Assembly: GCF_033193315.1 (NCBI RefSeq)
Contig: NZ_CP136187.1
Coordinates: 868,001-932,000 of the forward strand
Origin: Agathobaculum sp. NTUH-O15-33
Lineage (GTDB): Bacteria; Bacillota; Clostridia; Oscillospirales; Butyricicoccaceae
DNA: 64,000 bases
Direction: 5' to 3'
Shown here piece after piece: positions 1 through 7,387 of the stretch. Within the stretch, counting starts at the first letter, position 1, and each line of letters starts with the position of its first letter. The notes under the pieces were generated by a model that worked only from the letters and a program-made list of their open reading frames with translations, was not told the DNA's origin and made no database searches. The translations under genes were made by a program, and so were the position numbers.

Positions 1-1192
1 CCTGCACGCGCTCGTAGGTGACCGTGCCGTCATCATGCGGGTGCTTCCAAGCCCAAACATTGGTCTTTTCCGGCGTTTCGTACAGGCTGCCGTCCGCGTT
101 GATGCGGGCGTTGACCAGCGTGACGTAGCCGTCGTCCACCTCGGATTCCTCGTCCATCAGATCGAAAATGCGTTCCGCGCCCGCCAGCGCCATGACGATG
201 GAGTTGACCTGCTGCGAAATTTGGCTGACCGGTTGGGTGAACGTCTTGGTCAGTTGCAGGAAGGAGGCGATCACGCCCAGCGTGATGCCGCCGCCAACGC
301 CCGCGAGCGCCAGCGTGCCGCCGACCACCGCGACCAGCACGTACAAAAGGTTGCCGATGTTCATCATGATCGGCATCAGGATGTTGGCGAAGGTGTTGGC
401 GCTCGTAGCGTTTAGGCGCAGCTCTTCATTGATCTCGTCAAACTGCTCCTTGCACTTTTCCTCGCGGCAAAATACCTTGACGACCTTTTGCCCGCCGATC
501 ATTTCCTCGATATAGCCGTTGACCTTGCCGAGGGATTTCTGCTGCTCGAGGAAGAACTTCGCGGAGTTGCCGCCGATCTTGCCGGTCACGCGCAGCATGA
601 CGAACACGCCGAGAATGACGAACAGCGTCAGCCACACGTTGGTGATCAGCATGGCGGCGAGCACGGCTATGATTGTGATGGCCGAGGAGAACATCTGCGG
701 CACCGACTGCGAGAGCATCTGCTGCAGCGTATCGGTATCGTTGGTGTAGTGGCTCATCACATCGCCGTGGGTGTTGGTATCAAAGTAGCGGATGGGCAGC
801 GATTGCATGTGGGCAAACATTTGGTCGCGCACGGTCTTTAAAACGCCCTGCGAGATCGAGACCATCAGCCGGTTGTAAAGGAAGGTTGACAAAATGCCGA
901 CGAGATACACGCCCGCCATCATGCCGAGCGCCCGGAGCAGCCCGCTAAACACCGGGTTCGCCTGCGCGAGCAGCGGGGTGATATAGTCGTCGATCAGCAC
1001 GCGCAGAAACATGGAACCGCCCACGTTTGCCAGCGCGGACAGCACGATGCAGATCAAAACGACGAAGAATTTTGCGCTGTAACCTCTTTTAATATAGGCG
1101 AGCAGACGCGAAAGCGTCTTTTTCGGGCTTTTGGCCTTTTTGCCGCCGCCCATGCGGCCGCGGCGGCCGCCTCCCATCATCGGTCCCGGCAT
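1..1192 (-). CDS. ABC exporter subunit B (permease + ATPase), C-terminus cut by window edge
   Basis: Reading the minus strand from an ATG at 1192 gives MPGPMMGGGRRGRMGGGKKA, a Gly/Arg/Met-rich head, then a transmembrane region containing the typical exporter stretch LIDDYITPLL. The frame stays open to base 1, so about 397 residues are visible: the membrane domain and no complete nucleotide-binding domain. Its ATG overlaps the stop of the upstream exporter gene (TAATG), so the two are translationally coupled and should form a heterodimer. Family knowledge: in such pairs (BmrCD, LmrCD, TM287/288) one partner has a consensus ATPase site and the other a degenerate one. The partner at 1192-2919 carries the degenerate Walker B, so this subunit is expected to be the consensus one, but its ATPase domain lies outside the window. 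Confidence 0.9.
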   Translation of the reverse strand, partial: MPGPMMGGGRRGRMGGGKKAKSPKKTLSRLLAYIKRGYSAKFFVVLICIVLSALANVGGSMFLRVLIDDYITPLLAQANPVFSGLLRALGMMAGVYLVGILSTFLYNRLMVSISQGVLKTVRDQMFAHMQSLPIRYFDTNTHGDVMSHYTNDTDTLQQMLSQSVPQMFSSAITIIAVLAAMLITNVWLTLFVILGVFVMLRVTGKIGGNSAKFFLEQQKSLGKVNGYIEEMIGGQKVVKVFCREEKCKEQFDEINEELRLNATSANTFANILMPIMMNIGNLLYVLVAVVGGTLALAGVGGGITLGVIASFLQLTKTFTQPVSQISQQVNSIVMALAGAERIFDLMDEESEVDDGYVTLVNARINADGSLYETPEKTNVWAWKHPHDDGTVTYERVQ

Positions 1193-2919
1193 TATTCCTC
1201 GCCTCCCTTCTGCTGCTGGCGGTATACTTCCTGATAGATCTGGTTGGATGCGAGCAGGCTGTCGTGCGTGCCCACCGCGTCGATATGGCCGTTATCCATA
1301 ATTATGATCTGGTCCGCGTCCTGCACCGAGGAAACGCGCTGCGCGATGATGATCTTCGTGGTATCTGGTATCTCCTCGGCAAAGGCGCGGCGGATCAGCG
1401 CGTCGGTCTTGGTATCGACCGCCGAGGTCGAATCGTCCAGAATGAGGATCTTGGGCTTTTTCAGCAGCGCGCGGGCGATGCAAAGGCGCTGCTTCTGGCC
1501 GCCCGATACGTTGGAGCCGCCCTGCTCGATATGGGTGTCGTAGCCGTCCGGCATCTGGGAGATGAAATCGTCGGCCTGCGCGAGCCGGCACACGCGCCGC
1601 AGCTCTTCGTCCGTGGCGTTTTCATTGCCCCAGCGCAGGTTTTCCTTGATCGTGCCGGAAAACAGCACATTCTTTTGCAGCACCATCGCGACCTCGCTGC
1701 GCAGGGTATCCAGATGATACGCGCGCACATCGACGCCGCCGACCTTGACCGAGCCCTCGGTCACATCGTACAGACGGGGGATGAGCTGCACCAGCGTCGA
1801 TTTGGCGGCGCCCGTGCCGCCAAGGATGCCGATGGTCTGCCCGGCCTTGATATCAAGGCTCACGTCGCGCAGGGCGAACTTGCTGTGGTCGCCCTTGTAG
1901 CTGAAGCTGACATGCTCGAAGGAGATGTCGCCGGTCTTTACCTCGGTCACCGGCTTTTCCGGGTCGTGCAGGTCGGACTTTTCGGAAAGCACCTCGCTGA
2001 TACGCTTTGCCGAAGCGCGGCTCATCGTGATCATGACGAACACCATCGCCACCATCATCAGGCTCATCAAAATCTGCATGATGTAGGAGAACAGGCTGGT
2101 CAGCTCGCCGGTCGTCATGCTGCCGCCGACGATCAGGCGCGCGCCGAACCACGAGATTAACAGGATGCAGGCGTACATGCAAAACTGCATCAGCGGCATG
2201 GCGCAGGCCATGGTCTTTTGCGCCTTGGAAAATTCGCGGTACAAAAGGCCGGATACGCCTTTGAATTTTTCGGTCTCATACTCCTCGCGCACGTAGCTTT
2301 TGACCACGCGGATACCGGTTAGGTTTTCCTGCACCACGGTGTTCATGCGGTCGTAGGTCTGGAATACGCGGGTGAACACCGGGCTGACGATCTTCATCAG
2401 AATGCCCAGACCGATCGCCAGAATCGGCAGCACGGCAAGGAACACCCAAGCGACCTCGCTGTTGATGCGAAACGCCATGATCAGCGAAAAGATCAGCATG
2501 ATCGGGCAGCGCACCGCGATGCGCGTGATCATCTGAAAGGAGTTTTGCACGTTGGTCACGTCGGTCGTCAAACGGGTGACGATCGACGAGGTCGAAAAGC
2601 GGTCGATGTTGGAAAACGAAAAATCCTGCACGGCGTAATACATATCGTGCCGCAGGTTGCGCGCAAAGCCGGCCGAGCCGCGCGCGGCATAGGTGCCCGC
2701 GAGCGCGCCGAACACCAGCGCGAGCATGGCGCACGCGATCAGGATCAGCCCGTATTTCCAAATTTCATTTAAATTACCCGCGTCTATGCCGCGGTCGATC
2801 AGGAGCGCCATCACCGTCGGTATGACCACCTCCATCACGACCTCGAGTATGACGAAAAACGGGGTGAGCAGCGCGTCCTTCTTGAACTCGCGCACGCATT
2901 TTGCCAGTTGTTTGATCAT
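1192..2919 (-). CDS. ABC exporter subunit A with degenerate ATPase site
   Basis: 575 residues, the normal size of a half-exporter. The N-terminal ~310 residues hold six predicted membrane segments. The ATPase domain shows Walker A GGTGAAKST (the usual Gly before Lys is Ala), Q-loop region VLQKNVLFSGTIKENLRWG, signature NVSGGQKQRL and Walker B ILILDDSTSAVD, where Asp stands where the catalytic Glu normally is. This is the pattern of the non-catalytic partner of heterodimeric multidrug or peptide exporters (inference from family). Ribosome site GGAGGAG lies just before the ATG at 2919. It is co-transcribed with the MarR gene, which overlaps it by 146 nt in another frame. Substrate unknown; drug or peptide export is likely because of the MarR control. 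Confidence 0.93.
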   Translation of the reverse strand: MIKQLAKCVREFKKDALLTPFFVILEVVMEVVIPTVMALLIDRGIDAGNLNEIWKYGLILIACAMLALVFGALAGTYAARGSAGFARNLRHDMYYAVQDFSFSNIDRFSTSSIVTRLTTDVTNVQNSFQMITRIAVRCPIMLIFSLIMAFRINSEVAWVFLAVLPILAIGLGILMKIVSPVFTRVFQTYDRMNTVVQENLTGIRVVKSYVREEYETEKFKGVSGLLYREFSKAQKTMACAMPLMQFCMYACILLISWFGARLIVGGSMTTGELTSLFSYIMQILMSLMMVAMVFVMITMSRASAKRISEVLSEKSDLHDPEKPVTEVKTGDISFEHVSFSYKGDHSKFALRDVSLDIKAGQTIGILGGTGAAKSTLVQLIPRLYDVTEGSVKVGGVDVRAYHLDTLRSEVAMVLQKNVLFSGTIKENLRWGNENATDEELRRVCRLAQADDFISQMPDGYDTHIEQGGSNVSGGQKQRLCIARALLKKPKILILDDSTSAVDTKTDALIRRAFAEEIPDTTKIIIAQRVSSVQDADQIIIMDNGHIDAVGTHDSLLASNQIYQEVYRQQQKGGEE

Positions 2920-3382
2920 ATTTTGTCTCCTCCGAAGCCTCGCGTTGGTATTGTTCCAGATTTACCCGTATTTTTTCACATACGGCAAACCAAATTTCCA
3001 GCTCTTCCTGTGTCACGCCGCGCTGCATGAGCGCCTCGGTCGCTTCCAAGCCCTGATGGATCTCTTGATTCAGCGCCCGCGCCTTATCCGTCAAAACCAG
3101 ACGTTTTAAGCGCGCGTCGTGCGCGGATTGCTCGCGCCGCACCAGCCCATGCTGCTCCATGAGCTGTAAAATGCCGGTCGCTGTCGAGCGGCGCATGGCA
3201 AATTGCGTTTCGATATCCTTCTGGAAGCGGTCGCCCTGTCCCTCGGACTGGATCAGATAGTGCAGCACCATCGATTGCATGCCGGTGATGCAGTCGATAT
3301 CCGATCCGGCCATCATGCACGCCATCTGGCGCTTGATCAGATTGTTCAGCATGCCCAGCTCAGCGCCGATCCGTTGTTTCAC
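2774..3382 (-). CDS. MarR-family transcriptional repressor, with unusual C-terminal extension
   Basis: GTG start at 3382 behind GGGGGC. The first ~150 residues look like a complete MarR winged-helix protein: DIETQFAMRRSTATGILQLM is the recognition-helix region and QHGLVRREQSAHDARLKRL the wing. MarR proteins usually end here (~150 residues). The frame instead stays open for ~50 further residues, all inside the exporter gene and rich in Arg and Gly, which looks like out-of-frame translation of that gene rather than a domain. Either the overlap is real or a stop has been lost through an indel. A strong promoter with an inverted repeat sits directly upstream, so it probably represses itself and the exporter. 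Confidence 0.85.
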   Translation of the reverse strand: MKQRIGAELGMLNNLIKRQMACMMAGSDIDCITGMQSMVLHYLIQSEGQGDRFQKDIETQFAMRRSTATGILQLMEQHGLVRREQSAHDARLKRLVLTDKARALNQEIHQGLEATEALMQRGVTQEELEIWFAVCEKIRVNLEQYQREASEETKYDQTTGKMRARVQEGRAAHPVFRHTRGRDGGGHTDGDGAPDRPRHRRG

Positions 3383-3400
3383 GATTGTTAGCCCCCTTAC

Positions 3401-3445
3401 TGTTAGTATGCTAACATATTATACGCCGTTTTGCGTTAATGTCAA
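3401..3445 (-). promoter_or_regulatory. Promoter and operator of the MarR-exporter operon
   Basis: On the minus strand a perfect -35 TTGACA (3440-3445) is followed after 16 bp by a perfect -10 TATAAT (3418-3423). Immediately downstream, covering the expected start point, is an inverted repeat TGTTAG-TATG-CTAACA (3401-3416). An operator in this place would block transcription when bound, the classical arrangement for an autorepressing MarR protein. Confidence 0.85.
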
Positions 3446-3504
3446 CAGGGTTCACAGAAAGTTCACCAAACAAAAAAGGTCGATCACTTTACAAATAAAA
3501 CCGC

Positions 3505-3533
3505 TTGAATTAATCGAACAAATGTTCTATAAT
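3505..3533 (+). promoter_or_regulatory. SOS (LexA/DinR) box inside the dinB promoter
   Basis: CGAACAAATGTTCT at 3515-3528 matches the Gram-positive DinR/LexA consensus CGAACRNRYGTTYC at 13 of 14 positions. It lies within the spacer of a promoter with -35 TTGAAT (3505-3510), 17 bp spacing and -10 TATAAT (3528-3533). LexA binding would occlude the polymerase, so dinB should be induced by DNA damage. Confidence 0.88.
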
Positions 3534-3568
3534 TGCTGTACAGACCAAAGGAAAGAGAGGCGGCGTTT

Positions 3569-4825
3569 ATGGCGCGCGTAATCCTGCATTCCGACTTGAA
3601 CCATTTTTATGCGGCGGTAGAATGCCTGCACCACCCGGAGCTGCGCGGCAAGCCTGTCGCCGTGGCGGGCAATATCGAGCTGCGCCACGGCATCATCCTG
3701 ACGCGCACGCCGGAAGCCCGCGCGCGGGGCGTGAAAACCGGCGAAGCCATTTGGCAGGCGCGGGAAAAGTGCCCGGAGCTTATCACGCTGCCGCCGGATT
3801 TTGCTTCCTACCTGCGGTTTTCCGAATTGGCCCAGCGCATCTACGCGGACTATACCGACCAGATCGAGCCCTTCGGCATCGACGAAAGCTGGCTCGACGT
3901 GACGGACAGCGCCGCGGTTCGGGGCAGCGGGGAACAGATCGCGCAAGAGATCAGCGGCCGCGTCAAGAGCGAGCTGGGGCTTACCGTATCCATCGGCGTA
4001 TCGTGGAACAAGATATTCGCCAAGCTGGGCAGCGATTACAAAAAGCCGGACGCGGTCACGGTATTTTCCCGGCAGAACTATAAGGAGCTGGTATGGCCGC
4101 TGCCGGTGGACGATCTATTGTGGATCGGCCCCGCGACCAAGCGCAAGCTGAAAAATCACAGCATCCAAACCATCGGCGAGCTGGCGCAGGCCGACCCGCG
4201 CCTGCTGCGCCCAAAGCTCGGCAAAATGGCCGACGTTTTGTGGGGCTTTGCCTGCGGGCTGGACCTGACGCCGGTGGCGCGGGCGGGGGCGGTGCCGCCG
4301 GTCAAATCGATCGGCAACGGCTGCACCGCCCCGCACGATCTGCGCTGTGACGAGGACGCCAAGGCCCTGCTGTTCACCCTGATCGAAGCGGTGGCCATGC
4401 GGCTGCGCGAGCAGGGCCTGTGCGCGGGCGGCGTGGCAATCGGCATTCGGGACTGCGAGCTGTGGAGCTTTGAACGGCAGTGCCGCCTGCCGCAGCCGAC
4501 CGATATCACGGAGGAACTGATGGCGGCCGCGCTCGGCCTGTTTCGAGATAGCTGGGATTGGCGGCGGCCCATTCGCTCGCTCACCGTGCGGGTCATACAG
4601 CTTTTGCCCGCGAACCAGCCGGTACAGCTCGATCTGTACCGCGACGAAGCGGGCCGCGAGCGCTTGGAAGCGCTCGACCAAACGCTCGACTGGCTGCGCC
4701 GCCGCTTCGGCAACGCCTGCGTGCAGCGCGCGAGCGTGCTGGCCGATCCCGATATCGCCCAGATCGACGCGAAGAAGGATCATATCATTCATCCGGTCGG
4801 CTTTTTCGGAAGGGAGGCGACATAA
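3569..4825 (+). CDS. dinB: DNA polymerase IV (Y-family translesion polymerase)
   Basis: 418 residues from the ATG at 3569, chosen because GAAAGAGAGG precedes it and the protein then begins MARVILHSDLNHFYAAVE, with the first catalytic Asp and steric-gate region of Y-family polymerases. FGIDESWLDVT around residue 102-112 carries the other two metal ligands (Asp-Glu). Thumb helix-hairpin-helix (IGPATKRKLKNHSIQTIGEL) and a little-finger domain follow. It copies damaged templates with low fidelity. An SOS box in the promoter explains its control. The next small gene starts one base after the stop, so the two form an operon. The GIDESW version is typical of a Firmicute subgroup. Confidence 0.96.
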   Translation: MARVILHSDLNHFYAAVECLHHPELRGKPVAVAGNIELRHGIILTRTPEARARGVKTGEAIWQAREKCPELITLPPDFASYLRFSELAQRIYADYTDQIEPFGIDESWLDVTDSAAVRGSGEQIAQEISGRVKSELGLTVSIGVSWNKIFAKLGSDYKKPDAVTVFSRQNYKELVWPLPVDDLLWIGPATKRKLKNHSIQTIGELAQADPRLLRPKLGKMADVLWGFACGLDLTPVARAGAVPPVKSIGNGCTAPHDLRCDEDAKALLFTLIEAVAMRLREQGLCAGGVAIGIRDCELWSFERQCRLPQPTDITEELMAAALGLFRDSWDWRRPIRSLTVRVIQLLPANQPVQLDLYRDEAGRERLEALDQTLDWLRRRFGNACVQRASVLADPDIAQIDAKKDHIIHPVGFFGREAT

Positions 4826-5065
4826 GTGGTACGCAAGGTATATGTGGATGTGCTCGCCGCGTGGAGCCGGGACGGGCGCATCACGCCGCGCGTGGTCAAG
4901 TGGGAGGACGGCCGCCGGTTCCCGATCGACCGCGTGCTCGATGTGCGCCCGGCTGTTTCGCTCAAAGCCGGCGGCGCGGGCACGCGCTATACCGTCCGCA
5001 TCGGACAAACGCAAAGCTTTCTGTTTTTGGAGCAGGACCGCTGGTGCGTCGAAGCGCATGGGTGA
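4826..5065 (+). CDS. Small protein of unknown function in the dinB operon
   Basis: 79 residues from a GTG that directly abuts the dinB stop, with AGGGAGG 8 bases upstream. The product is basic and beta-rich (MVRKVYVDVLAAWSRDGRI, then RVVKWEDGRRFPIDRVL and SFLFLEQDRWCVE); no catalytic motif is visible. Tight coupling to dinB and the shared terminator at 5071-5118 place it in the SOS response. A role in assisting or limiting the polymerase is only inference. I do not recognise the family. Confidence 0.75.
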   Translation: MVRKVYVDVLAAWSRDGRITPRVVKWEDGRRFPIDRVLDVRPAVSLKAGGAGTRYTVRIGQTQSFLFLEQDRWCVEAHG

Positions 5066-5070
5066 GCGAT

Positions 5071-5118
5071 AAAAACGAGACCGAAAGCAGCGGTACCGCT
5101 GCTTTCGGTCTCGTTTTT
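5071..5118. terminator. Bidirectional terminator, perfect 48-bp palindrome
   Basis: A perfect palindrome centred on GGTACC (5092-5097) with arms AAAAACGAGACCGAAAGCAG and its complement, ending in T5 on both strands. It terminates the dinB operon on the plus strand and the AgrC-like kinase on the minus strand; the kinase stop codon (5117-5119) overlaps its last bases. Confidence 0.92.
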
Positions 5119-6439
5119 ATATCAGCAAATGCATATGGAACCAGCCGTCCGCCACCTGATAGTCGAGCACGCCGCCCCAGCGGGCGGCGAAGATGGCGAT
5201 GCTGCGGGTGCCGTAGCCGTGTCCGGGGCGTGTGGCGCGGGGCAGGGCGGTGGAGGGGTCGAGCGATACGCCGTCCGGGCAGGTGTTGGATACAGTGAGC
5301 AAAAATTGCGCGCCATGCGGTTCGCCCAGAACCTTTACCGCGCGTTCGCGGCCCTTTGGCAGCGCCAGACAAGCGTGCAGCGCGTTTTCCAGCGCGTTGG
5401 AAAGCACGGTGGAAAGCTCGGCAAGGTCGGGTTCCAGCACATCCGGAAGCGCCAGCCTTACTCTGTACTGTGCGCCGCACCGGCCAAACGCGTCCCCGTA
5501 GGAGGAGAGCACCGCGTCCAGAATCGGGCGGCCGGTGTAGCGGGTGATGGTTTGGCGGGTTTGCTCCAACCCGTTTAACGTCTGCTGCGTGCGCTGCAGC
5601 AGCGCGCGGGCTTCCTCGTACGCGCCCGCGTCGATGCATGTGGAAAGCGCGTTGACGTGATGCCGCAGATCGTGGCGGAAAACGCGCTCGGCCTCGTCCT
5701 GCCGGGTGATTTCATCTGCCCGGCGCACAACCGCGGCCATCTGCGTGCGCAGCACGTCGTTATCGTGCGTTTGCTGCTGGCGCAGATAGATCGAGCGGAA
5801 AAAATAAGTCAGAATACCGTAAACGGTGCCCGTAATCGCAATAAGAGCGATTGCGAGCAATAAAGGAAAGCGGGCGCCGCCGCGCACATAATCATCAAGT
5901 GCCAGCGAGCTGGAAAGCAAAAACAACTGTATACCGATTGGAATGGCGCACAAATACCCCCACCCCTTTTCCACGGTTTGCTCCAGCTGCCGGATGGCGG
6001 GCTGGAGGAAAAAATACACCGCCAAAATGGATAGCATGGTGAGCGGCAGCTTAAACAGTAGCCGGGACGCAACGGGCAACAGCATAAAAAGCATGCTGGA
6101 CAAAATGCCGCAAAGACTGACCACAAGACACATCGTACACAGCGAAAGCCAAAATATCGGTGTGCGCGGACGGCAGCAAAATATCATAATTAACACGCTG
6201 GGAATGGAGCATAGCTGTTTGATAATGGCCAGATAGTGGCCGAAATAGATAATGGGCTGCAGAACGAACAGCATCGCGAGAAGCAGCAGCCACATGCATT
6301 TCCGACCCGGTCTCCATTCCCTTTGCAGCAGCAGCATACCGGCAAAAAAAAGGATATAGGAAAGTGAAGTGGAGAGATTTTCCAACAAACACTCGATTGC
6401 CCTGTCGGGAATAAAGGCGGCCAGTGCGGAAGCCGTCAT
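5117..6439 (-). CDS. AgrC-like sensor histidine kinase (GHKL type)
   Basis: 440 residues. The first ~220 residues contain several hydrophobic segments (six or seven predicted), the polytopic sensor of peptide-sensing kinases. The catalytic part shows FRHDLRHHVNAL with the phosphorylated His near residue 256, N-box SNALENALHA near 345 and G-box GHGYGTRSI near 404. This order is that of HPK10/AgrC kinases. No response regulator, agrB or agrD lies next to it. The ATG at 6439 overlaps the stop of a 19-codon ORF (ATGA). The signal is unknown. Confidence 0.9.
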   Translation of the reverse strand: MTASALAAFIPDRAIECLLENLSTSLSYILFFAGMLLLQREWRPGRKCMWLLLLAMLFVLQPIIYFGHYLAIIKQLCSIPSVLIMIFCCRPRTPIFWLSLCTMCLVVSLCGILSSMLFMLLPVASRLLFKLPLTMLSILAVYFFLQPAIRQLEQTVEKGWGYLCAIPIGIQLFLLSSSLALDDYVRGGARFPLLLAIALIAITGTVYGILTYFFRSIYLRQQQTHDNDVLRTQMAAVVRRADEITRQDEAERVFRHDLRHHVNALSTCIDAGAYEEARALLQRTQQTLNGLEQTRQTITRYTGRPILDAVLSSYGDAFGRCGAQYRVRLALPDVLEPDLAELSTVLSNALENALHACLALPKGRERAVKVLGEPHGAQFLLTVSNTCPDGVSLDPSTALPRATRPGHGYGTRSIAIFAARWGGVLDYQVADGWFHMHLLI

Positions 6440-6495
6440 AACACGCTGCCTCTTTCATGCTTTTCCGCAAAGCTGTTTTGCATTTCCCGATTCAT
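6436..6495 (-). CDS. 19-residue leader peptide coupled to the AgrC-like kinase
   Basis: The first ATG downstream of the promoter at 6525-6553 is at 6495, preceded by a GGGGGGA ribosome site 7 bases upstream. It codes MNREMQNSFAEKHERGSVL and its TGA overlaps the kinase ATG (ATGA), a translational-coupling arrangement. It has no Cys and no AgrD-like processing site, so a pheromone precursor is unlikely. It could simply set the translation level of the kinase. Unusual enough to record, moderate confidence that it is translated. Confidence 0.5.
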   Translation of the reverse strand: MNREMQNSFAEKHERGSVL

Positions 6496-6524
6496 GAGGT
6501 ATCCCCCCTATATAATAATATTTT

Positions 6525-6553
6525 ATTATATATTGAATCGGTAGAAAAAGCAA
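6525..6553 (-). promoter_or_regulatory. Promoter of the leader ORF / AgrC-like kinase
   Basis: Minus strand: -35 TTGCTT (6548-6553), 17-bp spacer, perfect -10 TATAAT (6525-6530). It lies between the carboxypeptidase stop and the leader ORF, so the kinase is transcribed separately. Confidence 0.75.
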
Positions 6554-6566
6554 GAAATGGGTCGGA

Positions 6567-7295
6567 TCAGGCGGTCGCGCCGAGGTATTCCTCCAAACAG
6601 ACCCCCTGCGACATGATTTCGTTCGCGGCGGTCTCTCCGACATAGCGGTAGTGCCACGGCTCGTAGCCGACGCCGGTCACATCGCTTTTATCGGTCGGAT
6701 AGCGCAGGATAAAGCCGTAGGCCGCGCAGTTTTCGATCAGCCATTGCTGCTCGGCGGTCTGCTCCTGCTGCTCGTCGAGCAGCTGATAGGATTCGGCCAC
6801 GATGTCGACCGCAAGGCCGAGCTGGTGCTCGCTGGTGCCGGGGGCGGCGACCCAACCGGCGGCCAGCCGCGTGGCTTCTTCCACGGAATAGCCTTGATTT
6901 AAGTAGCTTGCCACCTTGTTTTGAAACAGCTCGGTCTGCTTTTCGTTCGTGCGGTAGGAGGAGCAGATCAGCGGGCGCAGACCCGCCGCGCGCGCGTCGT
7001 CCATCATACGTTGCAGCGCGGGGTAAACGCGCGAGTCGATGGCTTGTCCGTTACGCAGCTCGGTCAGCTCGATCTGGGGATTGCCCTCGATCGGGTTTTT
7101 GGCGTTTACAAGCGTGAGCTGCCAAGCGTCCTCCGGCTGGATCACGGTCTCGTTGCCTGTATTGACAACGCCCGGCAGGATCGAGCGCGGCGTGCGCCCG
7201 CAGAGGAATCCGGCCAGCGCGGCAAGGAGCAGCAGGCATAGCACAAGCGGCGCCGTGCGGCGGCGTTTTCGGGAGATATGGGCAGGAGCTTTCAT
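6567..7295 (-). CDS. VanY-type D-alanyl-D-alanine carboxypeptidase (M15B)
   Basis: 242 residues from the ATG at 7295, with AAAGGA upstream. A basic N-terminus and one membrane segment (LVLCLLLLAALAGFLCG) suggest a membrane-anchored, extracellular enzyme. The zinc motifs SEHQLGLAVDI and EPWHYRYV give the His-Asp-His ligands of the VanY/DacB family, which trims the terminal D-Ala of peptidoglycan stems. The start lies only 7 bases after a long hairpin (7302-7348) that hides the ribosome site. A longer frame exists to 7376 (TTG) but has no ribosome site. Confidence 0.9.
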   Translation of the reverse strand: MKAPAHISRKRRRTAPLVLCLLLLAALAGFLCGRTPRSILPGVVNTGNETVIQPEDAWQLTLVNAKNPIEGNPQIELTELRNGQAIDSRVYPALQRMMDDARAAGLRPLICSSYRTNEKQTELFQNKVASYLNQGYSVEEATRLAAGWVAAPGTSEHQLGLAVDIVAESYQLLDEQQEQTAEQQWLIENCAAYGFILRYPTDKSDVTGVGYEPWHYRYVGETAANEIMSQGVCLEEYLGATA

Positions 7296-7301
7296 AAAAA
7301 A

Positions 7302-7348
7302 CAGTCCTTTCGTTTTCTGTGCGTTTTCCACAGTATACGAAAGGACTG
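7302..7348 (-). promoter_or_regulatory. Hairpin hiding the vanY ribosome binding site
   Basis: Perfect 12-bp inverted repeat CAGTCCTTTCGT / ACGAAAGGACTG, with an inner CTGTG/CACAG stem. On the minus strand it is followed by TTTTTT and then the ATG of the carboxypeptidase. It can act as the terminator of the preceding gene (stop 7388) and at the same time sequesters the AAGGA of vanY. Confidence 0.7.
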
Positions 7349-7387
7349 TATCGTACTTCGCGCGTTTTTGCATCAAAGTGGCATCTT

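Noticed and set aside
6436..6495. AgrD-type pheromone precursor for the AgrC-like kinase
   Set aside because: No Cys or Ser ring residue in the right place, no amphipathic leader and no AgrB nearby; kept only as a leader ORF.
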